Of a stretch of DNA of 13,709 nt, positions 6,980-13,624 are shown piece after piece. The position numbers were made by a program, and so were the translations under genes. The stretch comes from Bacteroidales bacterium. GTDB taxonomy: Bacteria; Bacteroidota; Bacteroidia; Bacteroidales; UBA932. The stretch lies in contig JAEENZ010000097.1 in the NCBI GenBank assembly GCA_016283985.1, forward strand, positions 1 to 13,709. The letters are read 5' to 3'. Under the pieces are notes generated by a model that was given only the letters and a program-made list of their open reading frames with translations, had not been told where the DNA came from and did no database searches. How positions within the stretch are numbered: position 1 is the stretch's first letter; each line of letters starts with the position of its first letter.

Positions 6980-8977
6980 CTAATCTATCAGTTCACCCCA
7001 TTCTTCGGTCTTTGCGTCCAGGTCCCGCTTGCATTCAAGGTACTCTCTTGTGAGTTCCATTATGTCATCTCCTTCCTTGGGGGCCGCAAGCACTGCCTCG
7101 ATCTCCTTCATTCTCGCTTCGAGTTTTCCTATCTCCTTCTCCAGGAATTCGATTCTGTTGCGGCGTTTCTTATCTTCCTTACTCTTCGCACGCATCTGTT
7201 CATAACTCTCGCGCACGCCGGAGGGAGTAGAATCCATCTCGCAGTCATAGCCCCCCGTGGCTGTAACGGGAGGGACCCGCTTTCGGGAGGGGTCCGGTTT
7301 GCCGGACGGACGGAGAGATGGATTGCTACTCCCTCCGGGGAACGAACGTTCCAGTTCCTGGAGGGATTCCAGACGCCTCTTTGCGAGGAAATCTGAAACG
7401 CCGCCAAGGAACTCGCGGACATGGCCGTCCCGGAATTCATATACCTTGTCCACCAGGCCTTCCAGGAAGTCGCGGTCGTGGGAAACTATCACCAATGTGC
7501 CGTCGAAGGCCTTCAGGGCCTGTTTCAGGATATCCTTGGACTTGATGTCCATATGGTTGGTGGGTTCGTCCAAAGCCAACAGATTGTGGCTCTGGAGCAT
7601 CAGCTTGGCCATGCCCAGCCGGGCACGTTCACCGCCGCTCAAAACCGAAACCCGCTTGTCTATGTCTTCCCCGCGGAATAGGAACTGGGCCAGGATGTCG
7701 CGCAGCTTGGCACGGATATCCCCCACTGCAATGCGGTCCAGGGTGCTGAATACGGTTTCTTTCTTGTCCAGCACGTCCTCCTGGTTCTGGGCGAAGTAGC
7801 CGAAATCGACATTATGTCCCAGGCGAGACTCGCCGGAGAAGGGCTCCAACTCCCCTACTATCACCCGCATCATAGTGGTCTTGCCCTCGCCGTTGCGCCC
7901 GACGAAAGCGACCCTCTCTCCCCTCTTGATCTCTATGTTTGCACCCCTGAATACGACCTTCTGGGGATATCCTACGGTCAGATCCGTGCACTTGTAGGCC
8001 ACGTCGCCGGATCGGGGTGCAGGAGGGAACTTGACGGTAAGGGTGGCGTTGTCGGTTTCGTCTATCTCTATCCTTTCCAACTTCTCGAGGGCCTTGATGC
8101 GGCTCTGCACCTGATTGCTCTTGGTGGGCTTGTAGCGGAAGGCGCGGATGAAATCCTCCGTCTTCTCTATCATGCGCTGCTGGTTCTCGTAAGCCGCCGT
8201 CTGCTGGGCGATACGCTCCGCACGAAGTAATGTATATTGGGTATATGGAACCTTGTAGTCGTAGATACTGCCGAGCATCAGCTCCACAGTGCGAGTCGTG
8301 ACCGTATCCAGGAACTTGCGGTCGTGTGATACCAGCATCACGGCACCCTTATAATCCTTCAGGTAGCCCTCCAGCCACTCTATGGACTCGATATCCAGAT
8401 GGTTCGTGGGCTCGTCGAGGAGAAGCAGGTCGGGATGCTGTAGGAGTATCTTGGCGAGCTCTATGCGCATGTTCCAACCCTGGCTGAAGGTCTCGGTAGG
8501 ACGGTCAAGTTCGTCCGGAAGGAAGCCAAGGCCGCGCAGAGTGCGCTCAGCCTGAACCTTAGGGGGTTCCGAATGAAACACTGCCAGGTGGTCGTTCAGC
8601 TCGTTAAGCCGCTCTATCAGAAGGGAATACTCCCGGGATTCATAGTCCGTGCGCTCGGAAAGCTCGCGGGTGATGCGCCCCACTTCCTTCTCCGCAGCAT
8701 TGCTCTGCTCGAAGGCCGTCATGGCCTCATCCAGCACGCTGCGGCCCTTGTGATGCTCCATTATCTGCGGGAGATACCCTACCGTTATCCTCTGGGGCTT
8801 GTCCACACTGCCGGAGGTGGGCCTCATCTCACCGCAGATAATCTTCATCAAGGTACTCTTGCCCGCACCGTTCTTCCCCACCAGGCCGATCTTGTCGGTT
8901 TCGCTGATGTGGAAGTTGATGCTGTCGAAGAGAGACCAGCTGCCGAAATTAACGGTCAGATTGTTGATGGAGATCAT
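6980..8977 (-). CDS. ABC-F family ATPase with an inserted low-complexity linker
   Basis: A 665-residue protein with two ABC ATPase domains and no membrane segment, as in ABC-F proteins that act on the ribosome (EttA/Uup/YheS group). Domain 1: Walker A GKNGAGKST at residues 34-42, signature TFSQGWNMR, Walker B LLLLDEPTNHLD, then LVSHDRKFLD. The inter-domain linker with basic FRYKPTKSNQVQSRIKALEKL is the P-site-tRNA-contacting segment. Domain 2: Walker A VGRNGEGKTT, signature LSGGERARLG, Walker B LLALDEPTNHMD, then VSHDRDF. The first signature has Gln where Gly is usual (SQG for SGG). Residues 547-587 are a Pro/Ser/Gly-rich stretch encoded by a palindromic DNA element; residues 588-665 are a charged coiled-coil tail. 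Its ATG overlaps the thioesterase stop by four bases (ATGA). It is a housekeeping translation factor or resistance protein; I cannot tell which. Confidence 0.92.
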   Translation of the reverse strand: MISINNLTVNFGSWSLFDSINFHISETDKIGLVGKNGAGKSTLMKIICGEMRPTSGSVDKPQRITVGYLPQIMEHHKGRSVLDEAMTAFEQSNAAEKEVGRITRELSERTDYESREYSLLIERLNELNDHLAVFHSEPPKVQAERTLRGLGFLPDELDRPTETFSQGWNMRIELAKILLQHPDLLLLDEPTNHLDIESIEWLEGYLKDYKGAVMLVSHDRKFLDTVTTRTVELMLGSIYDYKVPYTQYTLLRAERIAQQTAAYENQQRMIEKTEDFIRAFRYKPTKSNQVQSRIKALEKLERIEIDETDNATLTVKFPPAPRSGDVAYKCTDLTVGYPQKVVFRGANIEIKRGERVAFVGRNGEGKTTMMRVIVGELEPFSGESRLGHNVDFGYFAQNQEDVLDKKETVFSTLDRIAVGDIRAKLRDILAQFLFRGEDIDKRVSVLSGGERARLGMAKLMLQSHNLLALDEPTNHMDIKSKDILKQALKAFDGTLVIVSHDRDFLEGLVDKVYEFRDGHVREFLGGVSDFLAKRRLESLQELERSFPGGSSNPSLRPSGKPDPSRKRVPPVTATGGYDCEMDSTPSGVRESYEQMRAKSKEDKKRRNRIEFLEKEIGKLEARMKEIEAVLAAPKEGDDIMELTREYLECKRDLDAKTEEWGELID
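7218..7338. repeat. 121-bp palindromic repeat-like element inside the ABC-F gene
   Basis: The left end 7218-7240 (CCGGAGGGAGTAG...CATCTC) and right end 7315-7338 (GAGATGGATT...CTCCCTCCGG) are inverted copies over 23/24 bases with a single one-base gap. Between them are smaller hairpins: AGCC/GGCT (7249-7252 with 7259-7262), GGACCC/GGGTCC (7273-7278 with 7290-7295), and GTCCGG/CCGGAC around TTTG (7292-7297 with 7302-7307, overlapping the previous one). The element encodes ABC-F residues 547-587 (41 codons) without a stop, between the second ATPase domain and the coiled-coil tail. Such architecture resembles REP/MITE-like palindromes, and in-frame insertion is known for the Rickettsia palindromic elements. 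Whether it occurs elsewhere in the genome cannot be seen. Confidence 0.6.
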
Positions 8978-9381
8978 TTGTCATACTTCTCCATCAGTTC
9001 GCGGAAGGTCTCCGGGCAGGCCATGATGCGGCCCGTCTTGGTGTTCAGGAAGCCTAGGACCACGGTTCCCTCGGCACATAACTGGCCATCTTGGTTATAA
9101 ACGGCCTGCTTGACGGTCAATTTAGCAAGAGGGATGCTCTCGATATCGGCCGTAACGCGAAGGGTATCCCCTATCCTTGCGGAGGCGTGATACTTTATCT
9201 GGACGCTTGCAACGGGGAATACTATGCCGTCTTCCTGGCATTTCTCTATGCCGTAACCCCAGGAGGCGATCATCTCGTCCCTGGCGCACTCGAAATAGCG
9301 CAGATAGTTGCTGTGATGCACAATCCCCATGGGATCTGCCTCATAGTAGCGTACCGGGAAGGTGGTTTCGAAGTGTATCAT
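8974..9381 (-). CDS. YbgC/4HBT-family acyl-CoA thioesterase
   Basis: A 135-residue single hotdog-fold domain of the usual length. Residues 11-31 read RYYEADPMGIVHHSNYLRYFE; Asp16 in the EADPMG motif is the expected catalytic acid and the HHSNY segment lies on the central helix. Family members hydrolyse acyl-CoA or acyl-ACP thioesters in the cytoplasm; YbgC itself is tied to the Tol-Pal envelope system in Proteobacteria, but no tol or pal gene is here, so the substrate is open. The gene overlaps the valS stop and the ABC-F start by four bases each (ATGA), so all three are likely translationally coupled. Confidence 0.88.
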   Translation of the reverse strand: MIHFETTFPVRYYEADPMGIVHHSNYLRYFECARDEMIASWGYGIEKCQEDGIVFPVASVQIKYHASARIGDTLRVTADIESIPLAKLTVKQAVYNQDGQLCAEGTVVLGFLNTKTGRIMACPETFRELMEKYDK

Positions 9382-12017
9382 AAGCCGAGGGCTTTGAGGG
9401 AGTTTTCAAGGGCCTCTATGCGCTGCAGGGCATCCGCCTCCTTCTTGCGCTCGACAGCGATCACCGCTTCGGGAGCGTGGGACACGAAAGCCTCGTTGGA
9501 GAGCTTGCGGCGCACTCCTTCCAGGAACTTCTTCTGGTAATCCAGATCGGCCTGCAGCTTTTTCTTCTCTTCATCCACGTTCACGAACTCGGCGAGAGGC
9601 ACGCTCATCTGCACGGTTCCAACGATGAACGATGCTGCGGCGCCTTCGGCCGTGCCGGACTTGACTCTCACGTTACCAAGCTTTTCCAGCACGGTGGCAA
9701 GCTCGGCGAGGGAATCGTCGGCGATATAGAGATCCAGGGCCTGCTTGGGAGCCAGACCCTTCTGGGCGCGGATAGCGCGGATATTCACGATGGCCTCCTG
9801 CACCTGGGCGAACTTGGCCAGGAATCCTGCATCGAAAGGCCCTGCGACGGGCGTACGCTGGAACATGATGGTCTCTCCGGGGTTCCTCTCTTCCATGGCC
9901 TGCCAGAGCTCTTCGGTGATGAAAGGCATGACAGGATGAATGAGTTTGATAAGCTTGTCGAAGAAGCCTACCGTAGCCTCGAAGGTAGTGCCGTCTATGG
10001 CTTCGCCGAAGGCAGGTTTCACGGCCTCGAGATACCAGCTGCAGAAATCGTCCCAGAATAGCTTGTAGATGGACATCAGGGCGTCCGAAATGCGGAACTT
10101 GGAATAGTGGTCCTCAACCTCGGTGATGGTGCGGCTGAGCAGGTTGTCGAACCATTTCACAGCCACGAGGGCGGAATTGGGCTGAGCGGCCTTGACATCC
10201 ACGTTCCAGCCGTTTATGAGACGCCATGCATTCCAGATCTTGCCGCAGAAATTGCGTCCCTGCTCTACCTGGCTCTCATCGTAGAAGATGTCGTTGCCGG
10301 CGGAAGAACATAGCAGCATGCCGATTCGCACGGCATCCGCGCCGTATTTGGCTATCAGGTCGAGGGGATCCGGGCTGTTGCCCAGGGTCTTGCTCATCTT
10401 GCGCCCCAGTTTGTCGCGCACGATGCCGGTGAAATACACGTTGGAGAAGGGCTCCTTGCCCATGAACTCCTCGCCAGCCATAATCATTCTGGCTACCCAG
10501 AAGAAGATGATGTCCGGACCGGTGACAAGGTCATTGGTGGGATAGTAATAGGAAAGATCCCTGTTGGGCTTGTGGTCCGGATGGCCGGGCTTCTCGGCGT
10601 CGAAAACGCTGATAGGCCAGAGCCAGGAGCTGAACCAGGTGTCCAGCACGTCCTCGTCCTGCCTGAGGTCCTCGGCCTTTATGGCGGGATTGATGGCCTG
10701 AGCGGCCTTCAGGGCCTCTTCGGCCGTGGGTTCAACAACATAGCTGCCGTCCGGCAGATAGTACGCGGGGATGCGCTGACCCCACCAGAGCTGGCGGGAG
10801 ATGCACCAGTCGCGGGCATTCTCCATCCAGTGGCGGTAGGTGTTCATGTATTTGTCCGGGATGAACTTGGTGCGTCCGCTCTCGACGGTCTCCAGGGCCA
10901 CCTTGGCAAGCGTTTCCATCTTCAGGAACCACTGAGCGCTGAGCTTGGGCTCGATGACGGCGTTGGTACGCTCGGAATAACCTACCGGCGATGTATAATC
11001 CTCTACCTTGAGGAGATTGCCGGATTCTTCCAGCATCTTAACTATCTTCTTGCGGGCCTCGAAACGGTCTTCTCCAACGAGGATCTGTGCCTTTTCGTTC
11101 AGGCGGCCGTGGTCGTCTATAATCTCGAGCACGGGCAGGTTGTGCCTCAGGCCGATCTCATAGTCATGCACGTCGTGCGCCGGGGTCACCTTCAGGCATC
11201 CTGTACCGAAGTCCATCTCCACGTAATCATCCTCGATGACAGGTATCTCCCTGTTTATCAGGGGGATGAGGACTTTCTTGCCCTTCAGCCAGAAGTGGCG
11301 CTCGTCTTTGGGATTCACGCAGATGGCGGCATCCGCCATGATGGTCTCGGGACGGGTGGTGGCGATCACCAGATACTTGTCCGTAGGCTTTCCGGCGCCA
11401 TCGGAGATATAATACTTCAGGTGATAGAAGTGGCTCTGGGTGTCCTTGTGCACTACCTCGTCGTCGCTCACGGCCGTAAGGGCCTCGGGATCCCAGTTGA
11501 CCATGCGCACGCCCTTGTATATCCATCCTTTCTTATAAAAGTATACGAAGGTGTTGATGACGGCCCTCGACAGGTCGGGATCCATTGTGAACTTGGTGCG
11601 GTCCCAGTCGCAGGATGCTCCAAGTTTGCGGAGTTGCTGGAGGATGATTCCCCCATGCTCCTCCTTCCACTCCCAGGCATACTTAAGGAACTCTTCGCGG
11701 GTGATATCCTCTTTCGATATCCCCATACCCTTCAACTTGGCCACGACCTTGCTCTCGGTAGCGATGGAGGCGTGGTCCGTGCCGGGAACCCAGCAGGCAT
11801 TCTTGCCGTCCATGCGCGCCTTGCGGATGAGCACGTCGTTGAGCGTATTGTTCAGAACATGACCCATGTGAAGGATGCCCGTCACGTTCGGCGGCGGGAT
11901 CACGATGGTGTAGGGCTCACGATTGTCGGGTTCGGAATGGAAGCAGCGGTTGTTTATCCAATAGGAATACCACTTGCCTTCAACATCCGCGGGATTGTAT
12001 TTAGCGTTCAGTTCCAT
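9378..12017 (-). CDS. valS: Valyl-tRNA synthetase
   Basis: An 879-residue class I aminoacyl-tRNA synthetase that charges tRNA-Val. The HIGH motif appears as HMGH at residues 50-53 in PPNVTGILHMGH, and the KMSKS motif as KMSKT at 540-544. The CP1 editing domain, which removes mischarged Thr, is complete, with TTRPETIMADAA near 220-231 and FGTGCLKVTPAHDVHDYEIG near 269-288. The WCISRQLWWGQRIPAYY and FFWVARMIM segments of ValS are present. The C-terminus is the coiled-coil arm (VDEEKKKLQADLDYQKKF onward). An in-frame TTG at 12026 would add three residues, but the ATG at 12017 begins MELNAKYNPADVEGKWY, the family's normal N-terminus. That start lies 17 bases inside the end of maf. Regulation may come from the attenuator-like leader at 13477-13588. 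Confidence 0.97.
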   Translation of the reverse strand: MELNAKYNPADVEGKWYSYWINNRCFHSEPDNREPYTIVIPPPNVTGILHMGHVLNNTLNDVLIRKARMDGKNACWVPGTDHASIATESKVVAKLKGMGISKEDITREEFLKYAWEWKEEHGGIILQQLRKLGASCDWDRTKFTMDPDLSRAVINTFVYFYKKGWIYKGVRMVNWDPEALTAVSDDEVVHKDTQSHFYHLKYYISDGAGKPTDKYLVIATTRPETIMADAAICVNPKDERHFWLKGKKVLIPLINREIPVIEDDYVEMDFGTGCLKVTPAHDVHDYEIGLRHNLPVLEIIDDHGRLNEKAQILVGEDRFEARKKIVKMLEESGNLLKVEDYTSPVGYSERTNAVIEPKLSAQWFLKMETLAKVALETVESGRTKFIPDKYMNTYRHWMENARDWCISRQLWWGQRIPAYYLPDGSYVVEPTAEEALKAAQAINPAIKAEDLRQDEDVLDTWFSSWLWPISVFDAEKPGHPDHKPNRDLSYYYPTNDLVTGPDIIFFWVARMIMAGEEFMGKEPFSNVYFTGIVRDKLGRKMSKTLGNSPDPLDLIAKYGADAVRIGMLLCSSAGNDIFYDESQVEQGRNFCGKIWNAWRLINGWNVDVKAAQPNSALVAVKWFDNLLSRTITEVEDHYSKFRISDALMSIYKLFWDDFCSWYLEAVKPAFGEAIDGTTFEATVGFFDKLIKLIHPVMPFITEELWQAMEERNPGETIMFQRTPVAGPFDAGFLAKFAQVQEAIVNIRAIRAQKGLAPKQALDLYIADDSLAELATVLEKLGNVRVKSGTAEGAAASFIVGTVQMSVPLAEFVNVDEEKKKLQADLDYQKKFLEGVRRKLSNEAFVSHAPEAVIAVERKKEADALQRIEALENSLKALGL

Positions 12018-12597
12018 AGTCTGCAAATTTAATCAATTCCTCGTAAACTTTATGCACGGGGAAGCCCATTACGTTGTAAAAAGAACCGTCTATGCCCGTA
12101 ATGGCGGCATAGCCTATCCATTCCTGGATGCCGTAGCCTCCGGCTTTGTCGAATGGACGGAAATTGTCGACGTAGTAATCTATCTCTTCCTGGCGGAGTT
12201 CACGGAAATGTACCATTGTTGAATCCGTAACCGTCTCCATATGGCTGGCATCCCGCACCGTTACGGCGGTGATCACCTCGTGTGTGCGGCCAGAAAGGGC
12301 TTTCAGCATGACAACGGCCTCCTCGCGGGAGTGAGGTTTGCCCATGATCAGGCCGTCCAGAAGCACCATCGTGTCGGATGTGATGAGGATTTCATCTTCC
12401 GCAAGCTGGCGGTGGAAGCCCTTCGACTTCCCTTCCGACATCAGGGCCGGCACATCGCAGTGAGGTGTGTCGGGGCTGAAATTCTCCTCGAAAGTATTCT
12501 CCGTATCTACGGTGAAATCCACGTTGAGCCCGGACAGGAGCTCGCGCCTGCGAGGAGACCCGCTGGCAAGTATCACCTTCTTTCCTTTTAGGTCCAT
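12001..12597 (-). CDS. maf: Maf-family nucleoside triphosphate pyrophosphatase
   Basis: A 198-residue Maf/Ham1-fold enzyme that hydrolyses non-canonical or excess NTPs to NMP and pyrophosphate, keeping the nucleotide pool clean. Visible family motifs: ILASGSPRRREL at residues 9-20, ITSDTMVLLDG at 72-82 with catalytic-site Asp75, GKPHSREEA at 86-94, SGRTHEVITAV, and near the C-terminus DKAGGYGIQEW and FYNVMGFPVHKVYE. This is nearest to the dTTP/UTP pyrophosphatase type (YhdE-like), judged by the RxxxL and KAGGYGIQ pattern. It starts one base after the kdsC stop, and its last 17 bases overlap valS. Confidence 0.93.
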   Translation of the reverse strand: MDLKGKKVILASGSPRRRELLSGLNVDFTVDTENTFEENFSPDTPHCDVPALMSEGKSKGFHRQLAEDEILITSDTMVLLDGLIMGKPHSREEAVVMLKALSGRTHEVITAVTVRDASHMETVTDSTMVHFRELRQEEIDYYVDNFRPFDKAGGYGIQEWIGYAAITGIDGSFYNVMGFPVHKVYEELIKFADYGTER

Positions 12598-12598
12598 C

Positions 12599-13120
12599 TT
12601 AGAATATCTTGGCGTAATCGTCCGCTTCGAAATACCACTTATTCTGGGCGCGGAGAACCTTTTCTATGACCTCGCGGAGGCATCCCTTTCCCCCCGGGCG
12701 CTCGCAGACATAGTCGGCAGCTTCACATGCATCCGCGGATGCATCCGCAGGGGCTGCACCTATCCCGGCAGCTTCCAGCACGGGTACGTCGGGCACGTCA
12801 TCACCCAGGAAAACGACCTCCGAAGGCTTCAGGCCGTACTTTGCACAGAAATCGTCGAATGCCTTGATCTTGCCGCGGCATCCCAGGTAGATGTCTTCCG
12901 GAGGCAGGCCGCAGGTGGTGAAGCGGTTGCGGACGCCCTCCGTGTCTCCCCCGGTAAAAACGCCGATACGGTAGCCCCGCATGAGGGCCACCCGGATGGC
13001 GAAACTGTCTTTGGCATTGAATACGCGCACCATTTCATGGCTGTCGTAGGCCAGAAGGCTTCCGTCAGTCATCACGCCATCCACGTCGAAGGTGATGGCC
13101 TTGATATCCTTCCACTTCAT
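12599..13120 (-). CDS. kdsC: KdsC-type HAD phosphatase (3-deoxy-D-manno-octulosonate 8-phosphate phosphatase)
   Basis: A 173-residue C0-type HAD phosphatase, the size of KdsC. Motif I FDVDGVMTDG holds nucleophile Asp12 and Asp14; FNAKDSFAIRV near 34-44 is the family's substrate-loop segment; motif II Thr56 is in FTGGD; Lys84 in CRGKIKAFDD is motif III; GDDVPD at 106-111 is motif IV; RPGGKGCLREV near 141-151 is the KdsC tail signature. It removes phosphate from Kdo-8-phosphate to give Kdo for the inner core of lipopolysaccharide. Cytoplasmic and probably tetrameric, as in the family. Its ATG overlaps the DUF3467 stop by one base (TAATG). A related HAD such as a NeuA-linked phosphatase is possible but less likely. 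Confidence 0.85.
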   Translation of the reverse strand: MKWKDIKAITFDVDGVMTDGSLLAYDSHEMVRVFNAKDSFAIRVALMRGYRIGVFTGGDTEGVRNRFTTCGLPPEDIYLGCRGKIKAFDDFCAKYGLKPSEVVFLGDDVPDVPVLEAAGIGAAPADASADACEAADYVCERPGGKGCLREVIEKVLRAQNKWYFEADDYAKIF

Positions 13121-13443
13121 TATGACTTGGTTCCCCCGTTAGGCATCATGTCCGCAAGATTGAAAGTTCCGCCCTTGGCGGCGCCTTCGAGCATGATGGG
13201 GCCGAACTGTGCCTCATATTTGCCCACATTCTCCATCAGCGCGTTCATCAGTCGCTTAGTATGCTCCGGGCTCATCACGATGCGGTTGTTGATCTTGGGG
13301 CCGGGCATTCCTGGAAGCGTGCTGGCGAAATCGATCACGAATTCGCTGCGGGAATGTGAAATTATGGCAAGATTGGAATATGAACCGCTGGCGATCTGGG
13401 GGTCCAGATTCAGGTTCATGGTGTTTTCTTTGTTACCGTCCAT
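13120..13443 (-). CDS. DUF3467 family protein
   Basis: A small conserved protein with the DUF3467 pattern SYSNLAIISHSRSEFVIDFA, a PGMPGPKINNRIVMSPEHTKRL segment and an EAQFG stretch. Its biochemical role is unknown; it has no signal peptide or membrane segment. The frame is open from an ATG at 13476, but that ATG immediately follows the U-tract of the terminator at 13477-13515. The ATG at 13443 (MDGNKENTMNLNLD, 107 residues) matches the usual family N-terminus better, and a third ATG at 13419 (MNLNLD) is also possible. It is the first gene of the seven-gene chain, so it will be most affected by the leader attenuator. Confidence 0.8.
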   Translation of the reverse strand: MDGNKENTMNLNLDPQIASGSYSNLAIISHSRSEFVIDFASTLPGMPGPKINNRIVMSPEHTKRLMNALMENVGKYEAQFGPIMLEGAAKGGTFNLADMMPNGGTKS

Positions 13444-13476
13444 AGCTGCATTTTCTTTTACGATGCGAAGATACAT

Positions 13477-13515
13477 AAAAAAAATGAGCTGTGACCCTCA
13501 CGGGCAACAACTCAT
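13477..13515 (-). terminator. Strong intrinsic terminator in the operon leader
   Basis: On the minus strand, arm ATGAGTTGTTGCCC (13515-13502), loop GTGA (13501-13498) and arm GGGTCACAGCTCAT (13497-13484) are followed by eight Ts (13484-13477, the last arm base shared). The RNA stem has 13 of 14 positions paired, including two G-U pairs and one C-U mismatch, with a GNRA-type GUGA tetraloop. The two G-U pairs would be C-A mismatches on the other strand, so the structure is selected for minus-strand transcription. It lies between the promoter at 13595-13624 and the first gene. Confidence 0.8.
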
Positions 13516-13590
13516 CTAACCACATAATTAATAACACTAAAACTAATAACCAATAGGCTGAAGGATCAGAACGACCACTTACTCAACCCG
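13477..13590 (-). ncRNA. Terminated leader RNA or small RNA of about 110 nt
   Basis: A transcript started from the promoter at 13595-13624 would run from about 13590 to the U-tract at 13477. It is either an independent small RNA or the attenuated 5' leader of the DUF3467-kdsC-maf-valS operon. Within it, GTG at 13578 opens an 11-codon frame, ended by TAG at 13543-13545, read as (M)VVLILQPIGY, so most of it is branched-chain residues. A second frame (13553-13514, TTG start) reads VISFSVINYVVR after its start and stops inside the terminator's 5' arm. Neither frame has an ATG. I do not recognise a known riboswitch. The terminated transcript is well supported by promoter and terminator; which role it has is open. 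Confidence 0.5.
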
Positions 13591-13594
13591 ATTA

Positions 13595-13624
13595 CAAAGA
13601 TACGACTATTTTTTTTAATTGCAA
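13595..13624 (-). promoter_or_regulatory. Promoter of the leader RNA and the seven-gene operon
   Basis: On the minus strand, TTG (13622-13624, within TTTG) is followed by exactly 19 bases and TATCTTTG (13595-13602). This is a full match to the Bacteroidota -33/-7 promoter. The DNA just upstream (13625-13655) is made of alternating A and T tracts, which may act as an UP-like or curved element. Transcription should begin near 13588-13590. No other promoter of this quality was found among the tightly packed genes down to 6001. Confidence 0.8.

Noticed and set aside
6299..7396. 365-codon open frame on the plus strand
   Set aside because: It runs antisense across the dipeptidase and the end of the ABC-F gene, both certain by motif content.
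12018..12026. TTG start three codons before the valS ATG, and a TAAATTTG sequence in the end of maf as an internal promoter
   Set aside because: The ATG at 12017 gives the family's usual N-terminus. TAAATTTG lies in maf coding sequence and has no TTG at the -33 distance.
10572..12032. 486-codon open frame on the plus strand
   Set aside because: It lies fully opposite valS, shows no recognisable domain, and is explained by the codon bias of the real gene. There is no promoter at its start.
13477..13590. T-box riboswitch for valS
   Set aside because: The leader is too short, has no T-box sequence or specifier stem, and T-boxes are not expected in Bacteroidota.
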